Source of the DNA: Closterium sp. NIES-65
Taxonomy: Eukaryota > Streptophyta > Zygnematophyceae > Desmidiales > Closteriaceae
Direction: 5' to 3'
Assembly (NCBI GenBank): GCA_948144175.1
Contig: CANXME010002053.1
Span: forward strand, 124,001-188,000
DNA length: 64,000 bases
Positions within the stretch are counted from its first letter, which is position 1. Each line of letters begins with the position of its first letter. Shown here piece after piece: positions 30,200 to 41,800 of this stretch. Below the pieces are notes generated by a model. It worked only from the letters and a program-made list of their open reading frames with translations, was not told where the DNA came from and did not search any database. A program made the translations under genes and the position numbers.

Positions 30200-30232
30200 T
30201 TCAGACACAAGTGCCTCCACAGGAATGTACCC
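30200..30232 (-). repeat. Right terminal inverted repeat of the Harbinger element
   Basis: Reverse complement of the left end with one mismatch; followed by TTG. Confidence 0.95.
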
Positions 30233-30281
30233 TTGAATTCAATCCCATGAATGACAGTCACACCGAGTCCAAGCGCTCAAC

Positions 30282-31759
30282 TCATCCCACAACCCCATCC
30301 TCATCCTTCAGGAAGCAATACGAATCCTCTACCCAATCGCGTGACGCCACGCGTACAGGTGCTGCTACCGCCTCTGGACTCCAAGTTACAACCGGTGGTA
30401 ACGGTGCTGCTGACACAACCCCTCCTGGGGCTGATACCACAACTGGAGGTGCAGTAACCGCCTGCGGGGAACTGGGAGGTGCAGAACCGGCCTGTGGGAA
30501 GGGCACAGTCAGTCCTAAAGAGCTCTCCTGAGGAACAAAGGTACCACCATAAGAAGAAGCTTCGCTATAGTCACACTCGCTTCCTCCACCCCTCAAATCT
30601 CTGATTCCTTCACCCATTGATCTGCACCGTCGAAACGGCCTTCTGGGTGTACTGGATTTTGGAGACGCATCTACAGTGGCACCCCTAAACCCACCCTCTT
30701 CCCCTCCTCCAGAATTAGCCTCCGTCCCATAGGCAGCTGGTGCAGTTTCAGGCGTCCCAAAGGCAGTGTTACCCGCAAATCCGTTAAGTGAGTGCCCTCC
30801 CTTGGGCAGCGGCAACTCAAAGCTGCTGCAAGAGCTTCTACCAGGTCCCTTGCCGGATGGGGAACACATGGCGGGTTTATGAGGCGCCTCTAGAAGTAAA
30901 AGAGTGCTCCTGCTGGGTCCCTTGCTGGATGGCGAACGCATGGGCGGCCGATGCGGCATAGGTGGAACCAAAACGCAAACGGAAGCGCGAATGGAAGAGA
31001 TAGGGGAAGACGAATTGAAGCTCTGTGATTTGGGGAATCTCGAGTGTGCTGATGGGTTCGGCGCGGTTGGGTGCTGTGCGGTTGAGAGCGGCAGTGTCGT
31101 TCTTCCAGCAGCTACTCTGGGAGAAAAGGGAGGCAGGTGGGGCGAGCGGGGCGAGCGGAGGCGTGATTGCAGCGAGGGGGAGCGGCGGAGCGCGGATGGG
31201 GAGGGGGGAAGGAGGGGCGCGGACGGGGAAGGGAGGGCGTGATGGAGAGGGGAAGGCGAGTGGTGGAGAGGGAAGGGCGAGTAGTGGTGGAAGGAGGGGA
31301 TGTTGAACTCATCAATCTGCTCCAGTCTCATCCATTCCACGTCCCCTGAATGCAGGCTGCGCGTCCTCCTGTGAGACCTCGGCAGCAGCCGCTGCGGCTG
31401 CTGCTGCTGGTCCTGTGGGTGCGGCACGGCTAGGTGCAGCGCAGTTGGGTGCGGCGCGGTTGGTTGCGGCACCGAGGGTTGTCGAGCAGCAGCGGCTCTG
31501 GGAGAAACGGGAAGCAGGCGAGACGAGCGGGGGGAGCGCCGCAAGCAGAGGGGAGGGTGGAGCGAGGGCGAGAGGAAAGGCTCGGATGGGGAGGAGGAGA
31601 GGAGGCGCGTGGACGGCGATGAGTGGGCGTGAGAGAGCACAGAATCCTCCCCGCTCTGCTGCTGCAACGAGGGGATGGTGAACTCGCCGATCTGCTCCAG
31701 TCTCATCCACTCCATGTCGCCCGCATGCAGGCTGCGCGTCCGCCTGTGCGCTCTCAACA

Positions 31760-31799
<40 letters not shown>

Positions 31800-33959
31800 T
31801 GAGTGCAGCACGGTTAGGTACGGCACGGTTGGGTGCTCCAGCCGGACCTTCTCCATGTCGCCTGCATGAAGGCTGTGTGTCCGCCTGTGCGCCCTAGGCA
31901 ACAGCTGCCTCTCCTGCTGCCGCTCCTGCTCCCAACCCTGCTGCCGAACCTGCCATTCCTGCTCTTCCTCCTGCAGCAGCTGCTGGTCCTGTGAGTGCGG
32001 GTCTCCCCCGCGCCCCTCGCCCCCTCCCCGCCCCTCGCCCCCTCCGCGTGCGGCCCTCTCCGCGGACGCGACGCGCAGGCGGTGCTGCGCGAAGGACGGC
32101 ACGCTCACCACCCACGCGGCGCCGCCAGCAGACCGCGGGGACGGGGGGGGTAGATCCGCGGGGGCGTGCGCGGAGGGGGTAAACGGGCCTGCGCTAGCTG
32201 CCCCTGCTACACCTGCTGCCCCTGCTACACCTGCTACAAATGTTTCATGCGCTACAGGTGGTAGCATCTCTAGACTACCCACACGTCGCATGCTACCAGT
32301 CGTTACGTGTCCACCATTCCCCCTCGTTTCCCCCCCAAAACCTCCCCCCGCATTCCCCCCGGGAAACCCCTGTTCGCTTTCCCGCGGGCTGTGCAGCGAC
32401 CGCGTGCGCCGCAGATCGCGGGGGAGGCTCCGCCAGAGGATCGCGAAGTCTCCGCCGCCCCCATCAGCAAGAGTTTCCCCCAGCCGCGCATTTTCTCCGC
32501 CGATCACCGCATTCCCTCCGCCCATTGGCGCATTTCCTCCGCCCATCGGCGCGCTCCCCCCCCACGCAAGTGCGTCGTACCCGCTGCAGCTAGATGCTGA
32601 CGTCACACTCTCGCAATCCGTGTCACGATCCGTGTGCTGGATGATCAGCGACTCGCTATAAGCACCTTCAGTATAAGCCGCAGTGCTGCTGCTAACCACA
32701 CTACCAGCCGCGCCAGCAATGCTGCTACTGTACGAAACGCGCCGCTCTATATCCTCCCTCTCCGCATCTCCGCGCTCCGAAACGCTTTCCCCCGCCCCGT
32801 CCGCCACGCCCCACCCTCCGCTGCTCCACGGCCGTTCACTAGCCGCCGAAAAGCTCGTCCCCTGTTCAAATATAGAGCGGAGCCTGTCTCCGTTGTAAGC
32901 TGCTCCGTTATTCGTGTCAGCCGACGCCGCTGTATCGCCAAATTCGCACAGCTCGTTTCCTTCGGGCAACGCGCCGCTTACTCCCCGTCGCGCTGATGCA
33001 CCCATGTACGTCAGGCCGAACAGCGGAGATTTCGGGCGGGAAAGCGGCGCGGCGGAGCGCCAACGGCTGAAGATTCCGCTTGGCGCCGTGCGCGGACGGG
33101 CGGAAAACCCGCGCGACGGTTCCTCTGCCGTCGCATCCCCCGGACGAACCGCGGAAAGTCCCGCGCGTTCCCGCGCGGATGCTGCCGCGATACCTGACTC
33201 CGACGCGCGAGCTGACGTGTCACGGTTCAGCTCCGAGCTGACGTCAGCAACGCGCTGGCTTTGCGATGATTGGACAACGCTTTGGGACCGGGGCGCCGGA
33301 AAGCCGAAGGTCGCAGAATCGCCGCGTTTCTTGCGGAGGCTGTTGCGCGCTGACGACGGCGCCCACTGCAGCAGCATGCGCGCAAACCCGCTGGCGGAAC
33401 CCAGCGGAGACAGTTTCGGCGCGCGGGCGGACGGGCCCGCTCCTTCCGCATTCCGCGCTTTGCTCTTCTCCCTTCTCCCAGCGCGACTTGAATCGGACGG
33501 CGACGCGTGGACCTCCCACATGCGGTCAACCTCTATGGAGTTGCCACGTGGCATGGGAAAGGGAGAAGCTTGCACGGAGAGCGGCCGCGTCGCGGCATCA
33601 TGGCTCGCTCGGTCGCACGGGTCGTCGCACGGCGTGTCGTCGCGCGGAGTGTCGTCGCACCGCGTGTCGTCGCATGCGTCGTTGTCCTCGTCAGCGGGGA
33701 TGACGATTAGAATGGCTGGAAAGCCGCGAGAGCTTGCGGAAAGGGAGCGATGGCGGAGCCCAGTCGGCGCGGTTGGCTCCGCGTTCGGCGGACCCTGCGC
33801 CATGGCTGTCCGCTCGCCGCTCATTGCGCTACCTAATGATTGCGAACGTCTGGACAGCTTACGCGGTTCGTCCATTGACGGCTGGTTTACTGAAGGCTGG
33901 TCGATTGAGGGCCCCGTGAGATACGCTACCGTCATGACTAGGCGTTGGTTGCTGTCCAT
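30282..33959 (-). CDS. Large Ser/Pro/Arg-rich protein, unknown function
   Basis: A single 1225-codon open frame (start ATG 33959) not recognised as any known family. It is Ser/Pro/Arg-rich, has no visible membrane segment and is probably largely disordered. A basic motif HRRT(R/H)SLH(A/S)GD(M/V)E recurs three times (about 31910-31840, 31760-31670 and 31390-31295), twice followed by WMRLEQI(G/D)EF. It has the R-x-x-S form of basophilic kinase or 14-3-3 sites. A related RRTRSLHSPRE occurs further upstream. Around these motifs about 370-400 bp of coding sequence is duplicated in tandem (SPRxxxLxPxSPR blocks, polyGln stretches). The frame stays open through GC-rich sequence, and the C-terminus (RDWVEDSYCFLKDEDGVVG) is less repetitive and may be conserved. 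Introns cannot be excluded. Confidence 0.6.
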
Positions 33960-34862
33960 AAAGATTCTGGGATTATCGAGAGATGATTACCCGGTTCTAC
34001 GTAGAACAGACACACAGCAATCCGACATCCAGTCCGTTTCAGCAATCTACAACGACGAATCCTTCATCGACGGCAAATCGCGGGACAGAAATGTATGGGA
34101 TGCGAGAAGCACGGCTGGCGGAAAGTAGAACCACGAAATGAAGTTTCGGCTTCACCACACCATCATACACGTAGCTGTAGTGACTGGATGAATGCAGCGC
34201 AGGGAACATGGTGCGGTGCACATTCGTCGTCATGCTTGGGAGATGGGGGAAGAAGAGGCTGAGTTGAGACGCTCATTATGCCGTTACGAACGGAATCATT
34301 CCATTCCATCTACACATGATGCCAGGTTTGAGCCACTCCCGGTAGCCTTGTGAAGGGGGCGCTTAAGCTGTTCTTGTATATCGCATAACTTTCGTCAATT
34401 CGCGACTAGCAAAAAAGGTATCGTAAGGTGCCTATAAAATAATTTTAACTTACCCGTTGAAATTTTGACTTCAGTCATTTCGTTACCATTGGTGCAGAAC
34501 CACATGAAGTGCCTGTAACATGCGTGCAATTGGCTGGGGAAAAAAAACACGGGTGCAGAGTTTCCATCGGGTACGGGGCAAATTCGCGTGCAGGGGGTGA
34601 GCATCATGTGTATGCAATTGTGTGACAAGTCCCCTCATAGTGGTTGGGGGGTGTGCTCGAGCCGCCAGCGAACTGTACCAGCTTTAACCGTTTAAGCCTT
34701 TTTGCGGTTGCCCCACCGCACCTGCACTTAGTGCAGTGTAATGTAAAGTCGAGCTGGAAATGGGTTGGGGAGTCGGGTGGAAGGGGAGAAGCGGAATTAC
34801 AGACTGCTTTAAAAGCGGTTTGAATCGGTTTAGAGTAACCTGCTTGTTGCTGTTGATGGTTA
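33960..34862. other. Intergenic with a transposon-end fragment
   Basis: Holds the 5' side of the Ser-rich gene. At about 34524-34615 the reverse complement matches 51573-51635 over some 60 bp (ACACATGATGC, TGCACGCGAA, GATGGAAAC). This suggests a dispersed repeat or transposon end in opposite orientation. Nothing else recognised. Confidence 0.55.
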
Positions 34863-35007
34863 GGGCGTGTCCGAAGTGAATACATTGAAGAATGTCGCAA
34901 GATGTTGGTAAATTTCAACCCTCGGATCGAGAATTTCAACCGTCGCGATTTACCGGCATCCCCAAAACGGATGTCGACGGATGTCGACGTTCACTTCGGA
35001 CACTCCC
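34863..35007. mobile_element. Tourist-like MITE, 145 bp
   Basis: Left end GGGCGTGTCCGAAGTGAA matches the reverse complement of the right end, GGGAGTGTCCGAAGTGAA, at 17 of 18 bases. The flanks are TTA and TCA, near the 3-bp TWA target site of PIF/Harbinger MITEs. The right sub-terminal region has a direct repeat of ggatgtcgac. Confidence 0.8.
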
Positions 35008-35800
35008 TCAGATCTGGTTCGATGCTTACGACAAACCAGCATAGATGATGGCGAACAATGCTGAAACGAGGATGCGATGCGTTTGAGGTGAAAGCCGCTA
35101 AGAGACAGAAAGTTCCGCTTGACATTGACCATTGACCGCGGTGGTCACCACTATAGATAAAAATATCACTGGCCAGTTCTGGACGGGATCTGACCAGTGC
35201 CATGCAGCGACGAAAGCGAAGACGCCAACAGAGAATCAGGACTCGTTGACCCCACAGGTCCTCGATAATGTCATGCTGATATATCACTTCCGGGTGGTCA
35301 CATCATTCTCTGTGGTGTATCCACACTTTCCAGACTTTCATTCGCTGTCAATTATTTTCATGCATAGAGTTTGGTGTATGTGCTATAAAAACACAGTCTG
35401 TCAATGTGGTAAGAATTCAATATCAGTAACTTGGATGGGAAACTGGATGTTACCGTATGGCAAAGAATATATTTTCACCTCAAAAGCCTACACACAGCAC
35501 TGCAGCCTACACAGCACGGCACTGCTCTGCAGCATGCACAAAATATACAAATATACACTACACTATTCAGCTCTGCACATTATGTAATGGCCTTCAATCT
35601 TACAGGCGGCTGAAAAGAAACTTCAAACTCCCTGTAGCAGGCCACCATAACCCTGTGGATGCATGTACACACAACCAGCCCAGCAAATGTCAGAGCCATC
35701 AAATCAGAAGAAACCACAGTACCAGGAAACCAATAACCAGAAGTAACCAGTACCATCCCATTTTCCCGTTCTCCATTCCCATCCCCTCGTTATAGTCACC
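35008..35800. other. Intergenic, LEA gene 3' side
   Basis: Follows the stop of the LEA-like gene; A/T-richer than its surroundings. No conserved ORF or RNA gene seen. Confidence 0.5.
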
Positions 35801-38800
35801 TCACGCGCCTGGCTCCATGACTGGACGTGCTGCCTCCTCCACTGTTTCCGCTGTCCCCACTGCTGCCACCTTTCCCCCTGGCCCAGACACCATTGCACTA
35901 GCCTCCCCCTCCCCTGCTGCAGACACAGGCATCCCTGCTGCTGCCTGATGCCTTGCCACGCCCCCAGCCCCACCAACATAACCACCAGTACCAGCAGCAC
36001 TGCTAACACTACCAACACCAGTAGCAGAGGCTCGCTCAGTGTGTGCGTGGTCACCCCCTGCTCCCCCACCAATGAGCCCTCCAGTGAGCGTGCTCACAGC
36101 ACCCACAGCCGTCCTCTCGGCTCCTTCCAGCACCGACAGCACCGCATGCCTGCCCTTCTCTGCAGCACTCTCCTCCTCCCTTCGCCCTGCCATCCCTCCG
36201 GGTGTGGTACTCTCTCTCAACTCACCCATGCGCTCACCCACCCTCTTGCCCATTGCCTCACCCGTTCCTTCCACCTCGCCCTCACCAGGAGCCCCTCCCA
36301 GCCCCACCAGGTGCTTTGCCCGCTCCACCAGCCCTGTCACGCCCCCACTCACCCCTTCATAACCTGCTGCTACTCCCTGCCTCGTCCCTTCATACCCACT
36401 CTGCACACCCTGCTTTGCTCCCCCATACCCTGCCGCCAGGCCCTCCCCTGCATACTCAAGACCGCTCCCCACCCCTTCAACCCCCTGCTGCACTCCTCTC
36501 TGCCCCATCCCCAGCGCACTCCCCCCTGCCCCCACCACCGCTCCCCCCACAGCTTTGGTAACTCCCAGAGCTGACTCAGCAGCGTGCTTTGCCACGTCAG
36601 CAGTACCACCCACTACACTCTGCACCGCCCCTACTGCACTGCCCAGAATTCCTTTGCTCCCCTCAGTAGGCTTACCAGAAACTTCCTCCCCCATTTCCAC
36701 CTCTCCCCCTATAACTCCGCTTCCCCCTCCCCCCATGCCTTCCCCCACGCCTTTCCCCATACCTTCCCCCTTCCTTCCGCCCTGCACCAATCCCTGCATC
36801 GTCGTCCCCATTCCCTCCCCACCCTCCCTCCCCCTCGTTTCCTCCCCAACCCCATGCCCCTTCCCTCCAATCAGCCCCCCAGTCAGCACCCCGGCCACAT
36901 GACTCACTGTCCCCTCCACCCACTCCTCTGCACCGTGCAGCACGGCATACGCCTGCTTCCTTCCTCTCTCCCTCGCACTCTCCTCCTCCCTCTCTCTCTC
37001 CATCTGCTCCATCCTCTCCCTCATCTCCTTCCCTTCAGCAGTCAGCCCCCCACCTTCCATCATCCCACCTCGCTCCCCTCCCAGCACCAAGTGTTTCACT
37101 TGCTCCCCCACACCTTTCACTGTACCCATAACGCCCTCCCTCCCGCCCTCTCCCCTACCCATCCCCTCCATCCCACCCTCTCCCATGCCCACTCCCTCCC
37201 TCCCCATTTCACCCTGCACAACTCCCCCTTTCCCACCCAGTCCAGTCATTCGCCTTACACCCTGCATCACTCCTCCAACTGTGCCCTCCACCGCTCCATA
37301 CCCCCTCCCTGCCACCTCCTCCCCCATCCCCACCATCTTCCCAACCACGCCTCTCGCTGTATCCGTTGTTGTTCCCACCACCCTCCCAGCAGTTTCAGTT
37401 GTCGTTCCCACAGCCCTGCTTGCAATATCTCCTGCCGTTTGTGCAGCACCTCTCGCCGTGTCAGTTGTGGTCCCCACGGTGCGCCGTGCCACATCAGCAA
37501 CACCCGTCACAAGCCCTGCCCCAGGGATTCTCCCTGCATACCCCCCAGACTCCACACCCTGCATTTCACTCCCTCCCTCCGTGCCACTCCCGCCCGTCCC
37601 TGCCATTCGTGCTCCCACTCCTGTCACACGCCCCGTCCCCCCTACAATCCCCTCCAGAGCGCTTTTCACGCGCTCCTTCCCTGCTTCATATGCCGATGCC
37701 TCCCGCTGAGCACGCTCCTCAACCGTTGCGCGCCCCATCACACCACTCACGCCCGTTCCGCGCCCCATCACACCACTCACGCCCGTTCCTACACCCGCTC
37801 CACTCGCCCCACCAGGGAGGATGGGCACAACGAGGTGCTTTGCCTGCTGCACCGCTCCCCCTGCCAGCTGCTGCCCTGTCTGCAGCCCTGCTTGTGCCAC
37901 GTCCATCGCCTGGTGATACCTGGTAGGAGAAACAGAGGAAAGGAGGGGCCAGACTAGACTACATGAAAGGACTGGAGGAAGGCCAGAAATGGAAAGTGGC
38001 AGGGGCAGAAGAATATCTATTAATAGCCATGGAAACTCTTCTGCGAATTATGGTTCAGGAGAACATTTAGTGATAGCAAATTAGGTCCAGTTACTTACCC
38101 TTGCTGCAAGCTGCCCACCACTCCTCCTTCCGAAGGCCCCTGACCCTGCATGGATTCAGGCACAACACAACCAACCAAACAAGCCCAGACATTTGGTGTT
38201 CAGAGATGTAAAATGGAAACGCCACAAAGGTTAGAAAGTGTGAAACTGACTAACAACTGCCGCAACAACTCAAAAACATGAGCCATAGGTCACCGAATCA
38301 CACCTGCATGCCAGTGCTGGTCATCTCCCCTGCTTCTGCTCCTGTCTCCCGTCCTGTTCCTCCTGCAATCCCGCCAAGGGTTCGTTTCACATACTCCTTT
38401 CCCGCCTCATACGCCGTGCCTCCTCCCCCCTCACCCCCAACACCCACGCCACCACCAACGCCAGCACCAGCAGGTGCACGGATTCGCACTCCCGGACGTT
38501 GCCCATAGGTTGTAGATGACTCAAGGCCTGGGATTACAGGAGCAGCAAGGTGCCTTGCTCGCTCTACTGCTCCACCTGCTACCTGCTGCCCTGTCTGCAG
38601 CCCTGCTTGCGCTGCCTGCTTCGCCTGGCGATACCTGGTGGAGGGGGAGAGGAGGAGGGAGGGAGGGAGGGAGAGGCAAATAGGTTTTAATGGGAGCAGC
38701 GAGGTGCTTCCCCTGCTTGGCCTGGCGATACCTGGTGTGGGCAGTGTGGGGATGAGGAAACGCCAGTATGTTAGTATACATATGTGGGGGGGGGGGGAGG

Positions 38801-41800
38801 GGAAACTAAGGGAATCCCAAAGTAAGAAGAGAATCCCGAAGCAAGAAGAAAATCCCGAAGTAAGAAGAGAATCCCAAAGTAAGAAGAGAATCCCGAAGTA
38901 AGAAGAGAATCCCAAAGTAAGAAGAGAATCCCAAAGTAAGAAGAGAATCCCAAAGTAAGAAGAGAATCCCAAAGTAAGAAGAGAATCCCAAAGTAAGAAG
39001 AGAATCCCAAAGTAAGAAGAGAATCCCAAAGTAAGAAGAGAATCCCAAAGTAAGAAGAGAATCCCAAAGTAAGACGAGAATCCCAAAGTAAGAAGAGAAT
39101 CCCAAAGTAAGACGAGAATCCCAAAGTAAGAAGAGAATCCCTAAGTAAGAAGAGAATCCCAAAGTAAGAAGAGAATCCCAAAGTAAGAAGAGAATCCCAA
39201 AGTAAGAAGAGAATCCCAAAGTAAGAAGAGAATCCCAAAGTAAGAAGAGAATCCCAAAGTAAGAAGAGAATCCCAAAGTAAGAAGAGAATCCCAAAGTAA
39301 GTCCTGATTTGCACACAACACTTTTTCAACAGTCAGGTCTGAAGCACAGAAGGAGGGTGACAAGAAGCGTTCCCTTACCCAGCAGCAAGCGTTCCCTTAC
39401 CCAGCAGCAAGCGTTCCCTTACCCAGCAGCAAGCGTTCCCTTACCCAGCAGCAAGCGTTCCCTTACCCAGCAGCAAGCGTTCCCTTACCTTACCCAGCAG
39501 CAAGCGTTCCCTTACCCAGCAGCAAGCGTTCCCTTACCCAGCAGCAAGCGTTCCCTTACCCAGCAGCAAGCGTTCCTGTGACTCCCTCCATAGCACCACC
39601 TTCCCCCACCCCTGCACCTCTCCCTGCTCCTTCCTCCACCTCCCCCTCTTCCTCCTCCTCCTCCTCGCCCTCCTCCTCCACAGCACCCATCCACTTGCGA
39701 TACGCTTGCCGAATCACCTGACTAGCAACCGAGCCCGCCTCCTTAGCCTGCTGCATCCCCACCTGCCCCGCTTCCTGCACCACTTCCATCGCCTTTTCCC
39801 CCAGCTCCTTCCCTTTCTCCGGCACACGTCCCACCACCTCCCCTGCTTGACCCGCCATCTCCCCGGCTTGCTGCCTCGTGATCTCCGCCCCCTCCTGAGC
39901 TGCTTCATAGCCTTTCTGCGGGAGGGTGTCTTTCCCTTCGGTTGCAATCATTTCTGGGCGGCCGGATTGACGGAGCTCTTGCTCTTTAGCCCGCATTTCA
40001 CGCTCGGCCTGCTCTCCTCGCTCTCCCGCCCCTCCCCACCCACTCTCACCGCTTCCAACCCCTCCTCCAGCGCCCATCATACCAACCCCACCGCCACTCT
40101 CCCCACCAGTACTAACACCAGCACCACCACGGGAACCCAAGCCAGCTATTCCCCTCACTTGCCCTTCCACCTGCCCCAGACCTCCCTTCACAGCCTCCTT
40201 GCCCCTCCCGTATGCCTCCTGCTCCTGCCCCTTCTCACCAGTTCCTCCCATTCCACTCACGCCACCTTTCCCTGCACTCACCCCACCTCTCCCCTCCTCT
40301 TCACTCGCACCAGGCCTTCCCACCCCAGTCACCCACCGCCCAGCAGATTCAGCAGTCCTAACACCACTCCCAACCATCCCTCTCACTCCCTCTTCCACCC
40401 TTTCTCCCACACTCCTCGCAGTCTCCCTCCCCCTCTCAAACGCCTCTCCTGTCCTCTCCTCCCCCTGCTCTCCAAACGGCATTCCAGGCACCCACCTCCC
40501 TGCCGTCTCCGCCACTCTCCCCCCCACTTCCTTCCCCGTTTTTAAAGCCTTCTCCCCTAAACCCTTCCCAGTTTCAAACGCGCTATCAGCAACCCTAAAC
40601 CCTGTACCCGCAACCCCCTTGGCCACACCCACGCCTGTCTCAGCAGCGCGCTCAGCAGCACTCAGACCCAATTTCGCCATACTCTCCCCCGTTTCAATCA
40701 CACCCTGCCCCATCCTCATCCCCTGCTCGCCCGTTTTAGTCACCATCCCTTCAGCCCCCTCCACAGCCTTCCCTGCACCTACCTTCACCTGACCATACCC
40801 GCCCTTCATCACACCCTCCCCTTCCTCTGCCACCTCTCTCGCCCTCTCCCTCCCGTGTTCAAACGGTCCTCCCCCCATGGTTTGAACCATCCCAATCCCT
40901 CCCAACCCACTACCCCCCATCCCACGCTCCTCTGTTCCAACGTCCCTAATCCCACGACCTTTCATCTCACCTCTCCCCATCACCCTCCCACCTCCCCCTC
41001 CAGGCGCACTTTCGCCTTCCATTTCCGCCAATGCCCGTTCAACTGCCCCCACGCCGCTACCAGCCCGGCCAGCCCCCGCCCCTCCTTCCCCAATGCCCCT
41101 CACGCCCTGTCCTTGCGCCCACCCCGGCCCAGACTCCCCTTCAGCTAAAGCCCTAAAACCCGGCCCAACCTCCTCCACTGTTGAAGCCTCATATCCACGC
41201 CCAGGTCCTTGTGTCCTCCCGATTTCCAAACTAGTATCCTGGCCGTGCGACCCAATGTCTGGGCTGATCCCAGGGCCGTGCTTTCCAAACGCCGGGCTCC
41301 TCTCCAGCCCATGCGTGCGAGTCATGTCCTCAGGCATGCCGGTGGTGCTGGGAAGGGTTGAGAAGACAGGGGGAGGGGACCGGCAGGAAAAGGAGATGCA
41401 GACAACTGAAATCTACGGGGGACATGCTTTCCATACGCTGGGCTCCTCTCCAGCCCATTCGTGAGAACGCGTCCTCAGGCATGCCGGTGGTGCTGGTTGG
41501 GAGAAGGGGAAAGGGAGCAGCAGGCGAGGAGAGAATATTACAGGATACTCTAGTCATAGGCTGAGCCATGCCTTGCAATCTCTGGGCTCCTCTCCAGCCC
41601 ATGCGTGCAAAACAAGTCCTCAGGCACCTCTCTGTAGCGCTGTGAATGGTTGGGAGGACAGAGGGAGAGGGGCAGCAGTCGAAGGAAACCATAACAAGTA
41701 GCACCACCAGCGCTGATCTCAAACAACTGCAGCAAACTGCAGCAAACCGCACCAAACCAGCGCTGACCACAGCATACCATATCGTACCAAAGCTGACCAC

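Larger units (their letters stand above)
25267..30232. mobile_element. PIF/Harbinger DNA transposon, nearly complete
   Basis: The two ends are 33-bp inverted repeats (25267-25299 and 30200-30232) starting GGGTACATTCCTGTGG, with one mismatch. The flanks are TTA on the left (25264-25266) and TTG on the right (30233-30235), close to the TWA 3-bp target duplication of this superfamily. It carries the expected pair of genes: a DDE transposase on the plus strand and a Myb/SANT-like protein on the minus strand, convergent. About 1.47 kb of its 4.97 kb is a later TRIM insertion. Neither gene is intact as read. Its right end lies only 50 bp beyond the stop codon of the neighbouring Ser-rich gene. Confidence 0.93.

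Noticed and set aside
38806..39363. Hydrophobic Leu/Phe/Trp repeat frames that look like a membrane protein
   Set aside because: They are translations of the 19-bp LEA-intron minisatellite, open in three frames.
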